A stretch of DNA of 64,000 nucleotides, taken from contig NZ_FWFZ01000005.1 of the NCBI RefSeq assembly GCF_900172355.1, forward strand, positions 62,001-126,000. The letters are read 5' to 3'. How positions within the stretch are numbered: the stretch's first letter is position 1; each line of letters opens with the position of its first letter. This stretch comes from Roseisalinus antarcticus (GTDB lineage Bacteria > Pseudomonadota > Alphaproteobacteria > Rhodobacterales > Rhodobacteraceae). Below the pieces are notes generated by a model that was not told the origin of the DNA, ran no database searches, and saw only the letters and a list, made by a program, of their open reading frames with translations. The translations under genes were made by a program, and so were the position numbers. Below are positions 27,035-35,763 of the stretch, one piece after another.

Positions 27035-28612
27035 TCAATCGACAAAAAGATGGTTGGTCTCAGCGATGCCCCGTGCGACCTCGTCCGATACGGTCAGAAA
27101 GCTCTGGAGCGCCCCGGCGTTTTGCTCGATCGACCAGGTCTCCCCGATCCGGCCGTGATTTGCGAAGCCGCCGTCGCGAATCCGCTCACTCTCGTAGACG
27201 ACGTCGTGGCGGATCGTGGGCAGCAGCCGGTCGATCGTCTCCCGGCTGGCGCCGGCGCCGGCCAGCCCGACCCTCTTGGCATGGCCGATCAGGTACTCGT
27301 CGGTGAAGGTGCAGCGCACCTCCAGCAGCCGCGTGGTCGACCGATCCGAGTAGAAATCGCGCATCAGGTCGATGGAGGAGGTGTCGAGGCAGATAATCAG
27401 CCTGTCCGTGTCGAAATACTCGAACAGCATCCGCATCAACGCTCGCCTGTGCCGGGTCCGCTTGCCCAGCGTCGTCTGGATCCCGCCGAGGTCCGGCAGC
27501 CAGGCGGTCTCCTCGTTGAACAGATATTCGATGGCCGGAATGTTGGTGTGATGCTTGATCGACCCCACCAGCCGCTTTGCCACGTGCCATTTCTTGCAGG
27601 CCACGATCAGCAATTCCTTGTCTCGGCCCAGCGACGTCTCCGTCTCCCAGAACCGGGGCGCGAACCGCCGCCCGATACGCCCTCGTCCGGTGAGGAACTG
27701 AAACAGCCGCCGCCCCTCGTTCGAAACCGTGAAATCCTGCTGGTCGGAGGCATAGAGCATCCCCAGCCGGCGCCGCAGATCGGAGGCCTCGGGGCTGATC
27801 TTGCGCGCGAAAAGCGCGTCCTGGCTCAGCAGCAGGTCGTATTGATCGTTGTAGAAGGTCACCGGCATCCCGTAGTCCGAGAACATCAGGAAGGTCAGCG
27901 TCCGCGTGATGATCTCGGGCTCGGGCACCAGGTGGCGCACCAGAGTCTGAAAGAACGTCTCGTCCGGGATCCAGGTGGTCTTGAAAAAGCGCATCACGTC
28001 GCGCCGCTGGCGGGTGAAATCCAGGATCCACTCGATCGTGCGGCGCCGCAGGCACCACCATTGGCTGCCGATCATGATCTGCAGGTCCGCCGGCACGTCG
28101 CGCTTCAACCCCAGCCTGCGCTGCATCCAGAACGAGGTGTAGAACAGCTTCTTGTGCGTGCGCTCGTTGAAATAGTGCCGGTATGCCAGCCGCTCTTCCT
28201 TGATGCCGGTCTTGATCCAGTCGCTCTCGAAGAAATCGAAGCTTTCGATATAGTCGACGTCGCGGTCGTCCAGAAACCGGTGGGCATAGGCCGCCGACTT
28301 GATCGCCATGCAATCGCCCGACAGCATGTAGAAATGGGTCGCCCGCGGAAACGCCTCGACCGCCGCCTCCAACGCGTTGAGCGTGGCCTGCACGAGGCTC
28401 CACTCTCCCCAGCCGCATCTGACGCGCCGCCGCGAGAAGGTCACGTTCGGGTTGTCGGCCAGGGCATCGCGGATCTTCTGATGGGCCTGCGCCGAGGCGC
28501 TGGCATCGAAATGGATCGCGATGTAGTCGCCCACCGCCGTCAGCTGACGCGCCTGCAGAATGATCCCGTCCGGGTTCTTGTGACACAGAAGAATAAAGGC
28601 AACTTTCGCCAT
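27035..28612 (-). CDS. Beta-1,6-GlcNAc-transferase-like (GT14) with C-terminal DUF5928-like region
   Basis: 525 residues starting at the ATG at 28612 (MAKVAFILLCHKNPDG). The first half fits the core-2/I-branching GT14 fold: IAIHFDASASAQ, then CGWGEWSLVQATLNAL, FYMLSGDCMAIKS and a GSQWWCLRR stretch. The second half (about residues 265-525, EVRCTFTDEYLIGHAKRVGL near its end) resembles the DUF5928 region found with such transferases in roseobacters. It probably adds a sugar to a surface polysaccharide. It is divergent from a sulfotransferase gene at 28765, which suggests a joint role in making a sulfated or decorated surface glycan. Confidence 0.82.
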   Translation of the reverse strand: MAKVAFILLCHKNPDGIILQARQLTAVGDYIAIHFDASASAQAHQKIRDALADNPNVTFSRRRVRCGWGEWSLVQATLNALEAAVEAFPRATHFYMLSGDCMAIKSAAYAHRFLDDRDVDYIESFDFFESDWIKTGIKEERLAYRHYFNERTHKKLFYTSFWMQRRLGLKRDVPADLQIMIGSQWWCLRRRTIEWILDFTRQRRDVMRFFKTTWIPDETFFQTLVRHLVPEPEIITRTLTFLMFSDYGMPVTFYNDQYDLLLSQDALFARKISPEASDLRRRLGMLYASDQQDFTVSNEGRRLFQFLTGRGRIGRRFAPRFWETETSLGRDKELLIVACKKWHVAKRLVGSIKHHTNIPAIEYLFNEETAWLPDLGGIQTTLGKRTRHRRALMRMLFEYFDTDRLIICLDTSSIDLMRDFYSDRSTTRLLEVRCTFTDEYLIGHAKRVGLAGAGASRETIDRLLPTIRHDVVYESERIRDGGFANHGRIGETWSIEQNAGALQSFLTVSDEVARGIAETNHLFVD

Positions 28613-28764
28613 TTGCCCTGCTATACGTCCATCATAAGGCCCCCGTTCTGCCCTAATAACGTGAAGGGCCGTTGAATAGACAGGGGTAGTTTGCGATTTT
28701 GTGACGACGGGTCGATCGAGGTCGGCCGGCACCAAGGTCGGCAGTGAAACATGAGGCAGCGAAT

Positions 28765-29583
28765 ATGGGTTTTCCCGGCACCTGGATGACGCAGAGCGAG
28801 AGCGTGGTCTACCGCGTCGTGCCGAAATGCGCCTGCTCCACCATCGGCCAGATCATGTATTACTCCGATCACGGCAGTTTCTACGACGGCGATATCCACG
28901 ACGCCGAGCAGGGCCTGCACAAATGGGCGATGGAAGACAGCCAGCCCGTGATCACCGACAACGTGACCGCGCATCGCAGCTATGCCTTCACCTGCGTGCG
29001 CAATCCCTACACCCGCATCCTGTCATCCTTCTTCGACAAGATCTGCGGCATCCAGCGCAACGGCAAGCGCTACCGGGGCAACCTCGTCCCGCTTCTGGTG
29101 CAGAAATACGGGATCGAGGTCGGCAGCCCCGAGGACGGGTTCGAGTTCGACCAGGTCAAATCGTTCCGCCGCTTCCTGCTGTTCGCCCGCGACACCATCC
29201 GCTGGCGCCGCCCGATGGAGCCTGACATCCACTGGTCGGCCATGTCGGGCCATATCTCGACGTTCATCGTCAATGGCGGGCGCTACGACCACATCTTCTG
29301 GACCGAGATGTTCAATGAAGGCATGCAGGTCGTGCTCGACAACATCCCCGGGGCCAATGACGTGGTCCTGTCCGAGATCCCCCGCTTCAACGAGAGCGAG
29401 GGGCACGGCCCGAAACGTGCCCACCCGGTCGAGGATTACTTCGACGATCTGTCGATGCACCTCGTCTACGAGATCTACAAACGCGACTTCAATCTGTTCA
29501 AATACGATTTCGAGAACCCCGCCAACAAGATGCCGATCGGCGAGATCGACCTCGACGAGGTCCACGCGAAGCTCGGCGAATGA
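28765..29583 (+). CDS. Sulfotransferase family 2 protein
   Basis: 272 residues. The likely PAPS-binding 5' loop is VVPKCACSTIGQIMYYS near residues 17-33, and the 3'-phosphate motif is RNPYTRILSSFFDK near residues 81-94, both typical of carbohydrate sulfotransferases. No membrane anchor is visible, so it is probably cytosolic. The ATG at 28765 has GAGG eight bases upstream; a GTG at 28744 is possible but poorer. It starts a plus-strand run with a DUF3052 gene (ATG one base after this stop) and an unknown protein. Confidence 0.85.
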   Translation: MGFPGTWMTQSESVVYRVVPKCACSTIGQIMYYSDHGSFYDGDIHDAEQGLHKWAMEDSQPVITDNVTAHRSYAFTCVRNPYTRILSSFFDKICGIQRNGKRYRGNLVPLLVQKYGIEVGSPEDGFEFDQVKSFRRFLLFARDTIRWRRPMEPDIHWSAMSGHISTFIVNGGRYDHIFWTEMFNEGMQVVLDNIPGANDVVLSEIPRFNESEGHGPKRAHPVEDYFDDLSMHLVYEIYKRDFNLFKYDFENPANKMPIGEIDLDEVHAKLGE

Positions 29584-29584
29584 C

Positions 29585-29983
29585 ATGGCGGGGTATTCGG
29601 GCACCCCGTTGTGGAAGAAGCTGGGCCTGAAAGACGGGATGGCGGCGGCCGTGCTCGACCCGCCCGACCATTACGCGCAGCTTCTGGCGGGCGGCCCGGC
29701 CGCGACCTGGGGCCCGCCGCGCGACGGCATGGGCTTTCTGCACCTCTTCACCGCGCGGCGTGACAGGCTGGCCGAGACATTGCCCATGGCGCTGTCCCGC
29801 ATGGCGCGGGACGGAATGATCTGGATCAGCTGGCCAAAGAAGGCATCCAAGCTACCTTCCGAAATCACCGAGGACGTGGTGCGCGAGGTGGCGCTTCCCA
29901 TGGGCCTCGTGGATGCCAAGGTCTGCGCGGTGGATGAGATATGGTCGGGACTGAAACTCGTGATCCGCAAGGAATTGCGCTGA
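29585..29983 (+). CDS. DUF3052 family protein
   Basis: 132 residues, starting MAGYSGTPLWKKLGLKDG, which is the family's conserved N-terminus. The family is a small cytosolic protein of unknown function, with a conserved hydrophobic core (MIWISWPKKASK, near residues 79-90). It begins one base after the sulfotransferase stop, so the two are probably co-transcribed. Nothing in it suggests an enzyme of glycan synthesis; the pairing may be accidental. Confidence 0.85.
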   Translation: MAGYSGTPLWKKLGLKDGMAAAVLDPPDHYAQLLAGGPAATWGPPRDGMGFLHLFTARRDRLAETLPMALSRMARDGMIWISWPKKASKLPSEITEDVVREVALPMGLVDAKVCAVDEIWSGLKLVIRKELR

Positions 29984-30005
29984 CCCCAGGGCGGGAGCCT
30001 GTCGG

Positions 30006-30722
30006 GTGATCGCCCTGATCCTGGGCAGCGGGCCCAACGTGATCGAGAGCCAAGGCTGGCCACGCGCACCATTCGACCGCGTGGTCGCGATCAACAACGC
30101 CTGGCGCGTGCGGCCCGACTGGGACGACCTGATCTTCCCCGAGGATTTCCCCGACGAGAACCGCCCCGCCACGCTGTCAAAAGGCCAGCGCTTGATCGAG
30201 GCGGACCGGTTCGTGCCCGCCCAGAACCGTCTGGGCGGCTTTGTCTACGCGGGCGGCACGATGGCCTTCACCGCGGGCTACTGGGCGCTGGACGCCCTGC
30301 GGCCCCGGGTGATGGCCTTTCTGGGCTGCGACATGGTCTATGGCGGGTCCCGGACGCATTTCTACGGCACTGGCACGGCGGATCCCCTGCGTCCCGATAT
30401 CACGCTGCGCTCGCTGGAGGCCAAGTCCGCGAGGCTGATGGCCGTCGCCGCCCGGCAAGGCTGCGCGGTGGTGAACCTGTCGCGGGCCGAGAGCCGCCTT
30501 GTCTTCCCCCGGGCGACACCTGACGCGCTGACCGGCCTGCGCCCCCTGGCGGGGGACCCGCACGCGGTGCGCCGTGCCCTCGACCGGGAACAGGCGGCCG
30601 GATACATGGCGCCCTCGGGGCGCTACTGGGAAGAAGCCGAGCGTTTCGACACCCGCGTCATCGACGAGATCGACGCGCTGTGGCTTCGCACGCTCGCCTC
30701 GCCGGCCGAAGCCGCGGTCTGA
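30006..30722 (+). CDS. Unknown protein with Rossmann-like N-terminus
   Basis: 238 residues beginning at GTG 30006. The first segment (MIALILGSGPNVIESQ) is a glycine-rich loop like those in nucleotide-binding Rossmann folds. It is followed by VVAINNAWRV and MAFLGCDMVYGGSRTHFYG, a pattern seen in DUF115-like and sialyltransferase-like proteins. I could not assign a family with confidence. Its position after the sulfotransferase and DUF3052 genes (22 bases after the latter) suggests a part in surface-glycan formation, perhaps as a transferase. No signal peptide or membrane helix. Confidence 0.7.
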   Translation: MIALILGSGPNVIESQGWPRAPFDRVVAINNAWRVRPDWDDLIFPEDFPDENRPATLSKGQRLIEADRFVPAQNRLGGFVYAGGTMAFTAGYWALDALRPRVMAFLGCDMVYGGSRTHFYGTGTADPLRPDITLRSLEAKSARLMAVAARQGCAVVNLSRAESRLVFPRATPDALTGLRPLAGDPHAVRRALDREQAAGYMAPSGRYWEEAERFDTRVIDEIDALWLRTLASPAEAAV

Positions 30723-30756
30723 GAGGAGAGGCTGCGAGGGTGGCCTTTGCGCCTGC

Positions 30757-31743
30757 TCACAGGCCGTGATTGCGGAACAATTCCTTGAGGTCGGCCTCGG
30801 GCCGGGCACCGTAATGCGAGATCACCTCGCGCGCGGCGATCCCGCCCATGCGGCCGCAGGTCATCATGTCGTGCCCCAGGACCAGCCCGTAAAGGAAACC
30901 GGCCGCGAACTGGTCGCCCGCGCCGGTCGTATCCATCGGCACGATCTTGTCCACCGGCACATCGGTGCGGTGGCCTTCGCGGATGATCGTGTCACCATTG
31001 CCCGACCGGGTGCAGACCACCAGCGAACAGGCCTCGGCCACGCGCCGCAGGTCGGCCTCCAGGTCGTCGTTCTGGTAGAGCGAGCGGATCTCGTCCTCGT
31101 TGCCGATGACGAAGTCGAGCTCGTTCTCGATCAGGCGCTGGAAATCCTCGCGGTGCCGCTCGACGCAGAACGGATCCGAGATGGCGATGCCGGCCTTGCC
31201 GCCATGGGCGCGACAGGTCCGGGCGGCCTTGATGAAGGCCTCCTTGCCCTTGTCCTTGTCGAACAGGTAGCCCTCGAGGAACATCACCTCGGTATGGGCG
31301 GCCACATCCTCGGACACGTCGTCGGGCCCGATCTCGGCCGAGATGCCGAGGTAGGTGTTCATCGACCGCTCGCCGTCCGGCGACACGAAGATCATCGACC
31401 GGGAGGTCGGCAATTCACCGTCTGGCACCGGCGGGTTGACGAAATCGGTCCCGTCGCCGGCCATGGCCTCGGCATAGAAGCGGCCCAGCGCATCATCCCG
31501 CACCCGGCCGATGAAGGCGGTGCGCAGGCCCAGGCTACCGATCCCGGCCAACGTGTTGGCGACCGAGCCGCCGGGGGCCTGGGTCCGACGTTCCATCGCG
31601 CCATAGAGGACCTCCGCCCGCTCGCGTTCGATGAGCTGCATGATGCCCTTCTCGATCCCCATGTGGTCGAGAAAGCTGTCATCGGTCCGGGTGATGACAT
31701 CGACGATGGCGTTGCCGATCCCGGCAACCTGATACTTCTTCAT
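30757..31743 (-). CDS. PfkB-family adenosine kinase-like sugar kinase
   Basis: 328 residues of the PfkB/ribokinase fold. The substrate loop QAPGGSVANTLAG lies at residues 55-67, and the ATP/catalytic signature DTTGAGDQFAAGFLYG at 271-286, with Asp277 as the likely base. Similar proteins are annotated as adenosine kinase in alphaproteobacteria, phosphorylating adenosine to AMP; sequence alone cannot exclude another nucleoside or sugar. The ATG at 31743 overlaps the nth stop (ATGA), so it is translated right after nth. No terminator is evident in the short gap to the convergent gene. Confidence 0.88.
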   Translation of the reverse strand: MKKYQVAGIGNAIVDVITRTDDSFLDHMGIEKGIMQLIERERAEVLYGAMERRTQAPGGSVANTLAGIGSLGLRTAFIGRVRDDALGRFYAEAMAGDGTDFVNPPVPDGELPTSRSMIFVSPDGERSMNTYLGISAEIGPDDVSEDVAAHTEVMFLEGYLFDKDKGKEAFIKAARTCRAHGGKAGIAISDPFCVERHREDFQRLIENELDFVIGNEDEIRSLYQNDDLEADLRRVAEACSLVVCTRSGNGDTIIREGHRTDVPVDKIVPMDTTGAGDQFAAGFLYGLVLGHDMMTCGRMGGIAAREVISHYGARPEADLKELFRNHGL

Positions 31744-32384
31744 AGGGTCTTGTCCTCGAACTGACAGAGGTCGCGGATCAGGCAGGCCCCGCATTTGGGC
31801 TTGCGCGCGACACAGATGTAGCGGCCGTGCAGGATCAGCCAATGGTGCGCGTGCTGTTGAAAGTCTACGGGGACGTTATCCTCGATCGCCCGCTCGACGG
31901 CGTCGACGTCCTTGCCCGGCGCGACCCCCGAGCGGTTGCCGACGCGGAAGATATGCGTGTCCACCGCCTGCGCCGGGTAATGCCACCACATGTTCAGCAC
32001 GACGTTCGCGGTCTTGCGCCCGACACCCGGCAGAGAGATCAGCGCCGCGCGGGAATTGGGCACCTCGCCGCCGTATTCCTCCACCAGGATGCGCGACAGC
32101 TTGATGACGTTCCTGGCCTTGTTGCGAAAGAGGCCGATGGTCTTGATATGCGCGGTCAGCCCCTCTTCGCCCAGGGCGAGCATCTTTTCGGGGGTATCGG
32201 CGATCTCGAAGAGTTTCGCCGTGGCCTTGTTGACGCCAGCGTCCGTCGCCTGCGCCGACAGGACGACGGCCACCACCAGCGTGAAGGCGTTGACGTGATG
32301 CAGCTCTCCCTTCGGTTCGGCCTCGGCGGCGCGGAACCGGGTGAAGATCTCTCGGACCGTCGCATAGGGGAGCTGTTTCACCAT
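31740..32384 (-). CDS. nth: Endonuclease III
   Basis: 214 residues. A base-excision-repair glycosylase/lyase that removes oxidised pyrimidines. The helix-hairpin-helix LPGVGRKTANVVL contains the catalytic Lys124, and Asp142 lies in VDTHIFRV. The 4Fe-4S ligands are Cys191, Cys198, Cys201 and Cys207 in the expected C-x6-C-x2-C-x5-C spacing. The ATG at 32384 is preferred because earlier codons lack family similarity. Divergent from an AraC-MGMT repair gene and coupled by ATGA overlap to the adenosine kinase-like gene. Confidence 0.95.
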   Translation of the reverse strand: MVKQLPYATVREIFTRFRAAEAEPKGELHHVNAFTLVVAVVLSAQATDAGVNKATAKLFEIADTPEKMLALGEEGLTAHIKTIGLFRNKARNVIKLSRILVEEYGGEVPNSRAALISLPGVGRKTANVVLNMWWHYPAQAVDTHIFRVGNRSGVAPGKDVDAVERAIEDNVPVDFQQHAHHWLILHGRYICVARKPKCGACLIRDLCQFEDKTL

Positions 32385-32478
32385 CCCCCGCGATATGCCG
32401 CGTGGCGATCGGGGCGGCAAGGCGGGATGCGCAGGAACCGGGTCGCGGAGCCGGCCGCGCGGCCCTAAAGTCACGACC

Positions 32479-33324
32479 ATGGATATGTCAGACCAGTATC
32501 ACTATGCCGTCGTCGCCCGCGCGATCCGGATGATCGACGCCGCCGACGGGCCTCTCTCGCTCGAGCAACTCGCCGGGGCGATGACGATGAGCCCCGCGCA
32601 TTTCCAACGCGTCTTCTCGCAATGGGTCGGGGTCAGCCCGAAGCGGTATCAGCAATACCTGACCCTTGGTCACGCCAAGGGCCTTCTGGCCGAGCGGTTC
32701 AGCACGCTGGCCACCGCAGACGGCGTGGGCCTGTCCGGCTCGGGACGGCTGCACGACCTGTTCCTGCGCTGGGAAGCCATGAGCCCCGGGGAATTTGCCC
32801 GCGCGGGCGCCGGGCTGGAAATCCGCTGGGGCTGGTTCGACAGCCCCTTCGGCCCGGCGCTCGCCATGGGCACGGACAAAGGCCTCTGCGGTCTGGCCTT
32901 CGCCGCCGAGACCGGGCCCGAGGCCGCGATGGACGACCTCTGTGCCCGCTGGCCCGAGGCATCCTTCGTCGAGGCGCCCGACAAGCTGCGCGGCTGGGTC
33001 GAGGTCGCGTTTGGCGGTCGCGGTGAGGTGCCGCTGTTCCTCATCGGCCGGCCGCTGCAGATCAAGGTCTGGGAGGCGCTGCTGCGCATCCCCTCGGGCC
33101 ATGTCACAACATACACGGAACTCGCCCGCGCGACCGACAGCCCGAAGGCCGTGCGCGCGGTCGGCACTGCGGTGGGGCGCAATCCGATCTCGTTCCTGAT
33201 CCCCTGCCACCGGGCCCTTCGCAAATCGGGGGCGCTGGGCGGGTATCATTGGGGCGTCGGGGTCAAGCGGGCGATGCTCGCCTGGGAATCCGCCCGGGCG
33301 GACGCGATCGCTGGCGGGCCTTGA
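32479..33324 (+). CDS. AraC-type HTH fused to O6-methylguanine-DNA methyltransferase
   Basis: 281 residues. The N-terminal part (about residues 28-80) is an AraC helix-turn-helix; the C-terminal part is an MGMT domain with IPCHRALRKSG, where Cys243 accepts the methyl group. The layout matches the C-terminal two-thirds of Ada but lacks its N-terminal zinc-binding Cys domain, so sensing of methylphosphotriesters is not expected. It lies divergent from nth across 94 bp, placing two DNA-repair genes back to back. The ATG at 32479 follows AAAG with modest spacing. Confidence 0.92.
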   Translation: MDMSDQYHYAVVARAIRMIDAADGPLSLEQLAGAMTMSPAHFQRVFSQWVGVSPKRYQQYLTLGHAKGLLAERFSTLATADGVGLSGSGRLHDLFLRWEAMSPGEFARAGAGLEIRWGWFDSPFGPALAMGTDKGLCGLAFAAETGPEAAMDDLCARWPEASFVEAPDKLRGWVEVAFGGRGEVPLFLIGRPLQIKVWEALLRIPSGHVTTYTELARATDSPKAVRAVGTAVGRNPISFLIPCHRALRKSGALGGYHWGVGVKRAMLAWESARADAIAGGP

Positions 33325-33377
33325 TCCGCGCATTCCGGCGCAGAATGGCTCATTTCCCAGCCCGATCGCCGCTGATA

Positions 33378-33409
33378 TTGGATATCATGGCCAAATCGCC
33401 GATATCCAA
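33378..33409. promoter_or_regulatory. Perfect 9-bp inverted repeat upstream of the OmpA-type lipoprotein
   Basis: TTGGATATC (33378-33386) and GATATCCAA (33401-33409) form perfect arms around a 14-bp spacer, 48 bp before the lipoprotein start codon. It could be an operator or a hairpin in the leader. No T tract follows, so it is not a terminator. Confidence 0.5.
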
Positions 33410-33457
33410 GTCAGACGGGCGATCGAATCCCGCTGACAGGAACATGAAAGCCAACAC

Positions 33458-34120
33458 ATGAATATCAGACAGACCACTCTCGCCCTGACCGCGGGCGCGA
33501 TGACACTCGCCGGTTGCTCGGACATGCGCAGCCCGGACAACCCGAACCGCAACACCCAGACCGGCGCCGCCGCCGGCGCGATCTTCGGCGGCCTGGTGGG
33601 TGCTGCGACCTCGGCGGGCGAGGATGCCGACGAGCGCCGCCGCCGGATCCTGGGCGGGGCGGCCATCGGCGGGGCGCTTGGTGCCGCGACGGGCTACTCG
33701 CTCGACCGGCAGGAGGCAGAGCTGCGCCGTTCCATGGGCAGCCAGGTCGACATTCGCAACACCGGCTCCAACCTTATCGTGACGCTGCCGCAGGATATCC
33801 TCTTTGCCACCGACAGCGCGACGCTGACCGGGGCGCTGCAGTCCGATATCTCGGCGCTGGCCAACAGCATGAACACCTATCCGGGCACCACAATCACTGT
33901 CATCGGGCACACCGACAACACCGGTGATGCGACCTACAACCAGAACCTCTCGCGCCGCCGGGCGCAGGCCGTGACCTCTGTGCTGATCTCGAACGGCGTG
34001 GCGCCGGCCCGGATCAACACCATCGGCCGCGGCGAGGAAGCCCCGGTCGCGGACAACCTGACCGATGAGGGCCGCCGCCAGAACCGGCGCGTCGAGATCA
34101 TCATCAACCCGCCGGCCTGA
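33458..34120 (+). CDS. OmpA-family outer-membrane lipoprotein
   Basis: 220 residues. Signal peptide with a lipobox ending TLAGC, Cys20 being the lipidation site. Two glycine-rich zipper segments follow (about residues 39-55 and 67-80), then an OmpA C-terminal peptidoglycan-binding domain (about 100-220) with VIGHTDNTGD and LSRRRAQAV. This domain binds diaminopimelate in peptidoglycan; the lipid and glycine zippers anchor or insert it in the outer membrane. It stands alone between the repair genes and the FCD-GntR regulator. Confidence 0.93.
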   Translation: MNIRQTTLALTAGAMTLAGCSDMRSPDNPNRNTQTGAAAGAIFGGLVGAATSAGEDADERRRRILGGAAIGGALGAATGYSLDRQEAELRRSMGSQVDIRNTGSNLIVTLPQDILFATDSATLTGALQSDISALANSMNTYPGTTITVIGHTDNTGDATYNQNLSRRRAQAVTSVLISNGVAPARINTIGRGEEAPVADNLTDEGRRQNRRVEIIINPPA

Positions 34121-34289
34121 GCCGCAAGGGCTCGGACCTCAGGTTCGCCGGGGCGCCGCATCACCTGCGGCCCCCGGACCGCGACACGGACAACCACCCG
34201 CCGATGCCCCTTTCCGGCCGGGTGCGCCCCCTCCCGATCCCATGGCCTTCGGCGGGTGCGCGGATTGCGAAACGCCCGCTCCGGTCATA

Positions 34290-34304
34290 TGATCTGACCA
34301 ATCA
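34290..34304. promoter_or_regulatory. Putative FCD-GntR operator upstream of its own regulator gene
   Basis: TGATCTGACCAATCA, a TGAT-N7-ATCA imperfect dyad with the ACCAAT half-site. It differs at one base from the glcD-proximal site at 9720-9734. It lies 12 bases before the regulator's start codon, consistent with autorepression. Confidence 0.6.
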
Positions 34305-34316
34305 AGCGGGGCGGCC

Positions 34317-35084
34317 ATGCCATTTGAGAAGATCCAGCCCGACAGGCTTTCGCACGGTGTCGTGCGGCAGATCGAGCTTCTGATCCTGCGGGGCATCCTG
34401 CGCCCCGGCGATCGCCTGCCCCCGGAGCGGGAATTGTCCGAACGGCTTGGCGTCTCGCGCCCGTCCCTGCGGGAGGCCATCGCGGAGCTTCAGGCCGGCG
34501 GCCTCGTGGTCACCAAGGCGGGCGCGGGGGTCTTCGTGGCCGATGTGCTCGGCTCGGCCTTCTCTCCCGCGCTGGTGCGGCTGTTCTCGTCGCATGAGCA
34601 AGCCGTCTTCGACTACGTGGCGTTCCGGCGCGACATGGAGGGGCTGGCGGCATGGCGCGCGGCAGAGCACGGGTCAGACACCGATTTGAAAGTCATCGGC
34701 AAGGTCTTCGCCCGGATGCAGGCCGCCCATGCCAAGAAGAACCCAGCCGAAGAGGCCGGCCTGGATGCCGATTTCCACCTCTCGATCATCGAGGCGAGCC
34801 ACAACGTGGTGATGCTGCACATGATGCGGTCGATGTATCAGCTGCTGCGCGAGGGCGTCTTCTACAATCGCCAGGTGATGTTTCGGCAGCGGGCGACCCG
34901 GGACCAGCTGCTCGACCAGCATAGGTCGATCAACGACGCGCTTCAGCTGCGAGACAGCGCGGCGGCGAAGGCAGCGGTCGAGCGGCATCTCGACTTCGTC
35001 GAAAGCGCGTTGGTGTCACAGGCCCGGACCGACCGGAACGAGGCCATCGCGACGAAGCGGCTGGACCACGAGAACCAGCGCTAG
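34317..35084 (+). CDS. FCD-type GntR regulator, candidate glycolate regulator
   Basis: 255 residues. The N-terminal winged helix-turn-helix (about residues 10-75) holds PPERELSERLGVSRPSLREA. The C-terminal FCD effector domain keeps the metal-binding pattern DADFH, then QH, then RHLDFV. FCD regulators of this branch (PdhR, LldR, GlcC) sense small organic acids. The operator in front of this gene is almost identical to that in front of glcD, so I infer that it controls glcDEF and itself, although the two loci are 21 kb apart. The effector is unproven; glycolate or lactate are the plausible choices. Confidence 0.88.
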   Translation: MPFEKIQPDRLSHGVVRQIELLILRGILRPGDRLPPERELSERLGVSRPSLREAIAELQAGGLVVTKAGAGVFVADVLGSAFSPALVRLFSSHEQAVFDYVAFRRDMEGLAAWRAAEHGSDTDLKVIGKVFARMQAAHAKKNPAEEAGLDADFHLSIIEASHNVVMLHMMRSMYQLLREGVFYNRQVMFRQRATRDQLLDQHRSINDALQLRDSAAAKAAVERHLDFVESALVSQARTDRNEAIATKRLDHENQR

Positions 35085-35129
35085 GGCCCAGCGCTAGCGC
35101 CCAGCGTCAGGGCAACGGCGCCGACATCG

Positions 35130-35157
35130 AAAAAGGGGCCCCGCGATGCGGAGCCCC
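35130..35157 (-). terminator. Rho-independent terminator of the F0 ATP synthase operon
   Basis: Read on the minus strand, GGGGCTCCGC pairs with GCGGGGCCCC around a three-base loop and is followed by TTTTT. It lies 46 bases after the atpF stop. Confidence 0.85.
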
Positions 35158-35202
35158 TGATCGCCGGCCCCTTGGGACCGGTCGGATGGTCGCAACGCCG
35201 GA

Positions 35203-35763
35203 TCAGTGAAGCTTGCGGTCGGCCTCGTCGATGGCCGCGTCGATCAGCTTGTTGCTCTCGCTGGCTGTCATCTGGTCAGCGATTACTTGACGCGCGGCGG
35301 CGACCGCGACGTTCACAGCCTGGTTGCGCACGTCGCGCACAGCAGAGGCTTGGGCGCTTTCGATCTGCTCTTCGGCGGCCGCGAGACGGCGCGCCACGGA
35401 GCTCTTGATATCGTCTTTGGCCTGGTCCGCCGCGCGGGAGGCCTCGGCGCGCGCATTCTCGACGATGCGATCGGCCTGCTCCTGCACCTCTTTCTGCTTG
35501 CGCTCGTAGGAAGCCAGAAGCGACTGCGCCTCCTCGCGGAGCGCTTTGGCCTCGTCGATCTCTTTCGAGATCCCGTCCGCCCGCTCGTCGAGCATCTTGG
35601 CGAGCATGCCTGGGACCTTGAAGTAGATCAGGACCGCGATGAACAGGATGAAGGCCAGAAGCACCACGAAGTCGGTGTTCGTCAGCGAAAAGAACACGTC
35701 GCCCGCGGCGAAGGCCGGGCTCGCCGCGAGGGTCGCGGCGATGGCGATCAGGATGGCTCTCAT
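35203..35763 (-). CDS. atpF: ATP synthase F0 subunit b
   Basis: 186 residues. One N-terminal membrane helix (about residues 28-48, [16 protein letters not shown]) is followed by a long charged coiled coil that forms the peripheral stalk. A short signal-like N-terminus ([19 protein letters not shown]) precedes the helix, as in many alphaproteobacterial b subunits. It pairs with the b' subunit encoded just upstream, and its ATG overlaps that gene's stop (ATGA). Last gene of the operon, with a strong terminator after it. Confidence 0.93.
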   Translation of the reverse strand: MRAILIAIAATLAASPAFAAGDVFFSLTNTDFVVLLAFILFIAVLIYFKVPGMLAKMLDERADGISKEIDEAKALREEAQSLLASYERKQKEVQEQADRIVENARAEASRAADQAKDDIKSSVARRLAAAEEQIESAQASAVRDVRNQAVNVAVAAARQVIADQMTASESNKLIDAAIDEADRKLH

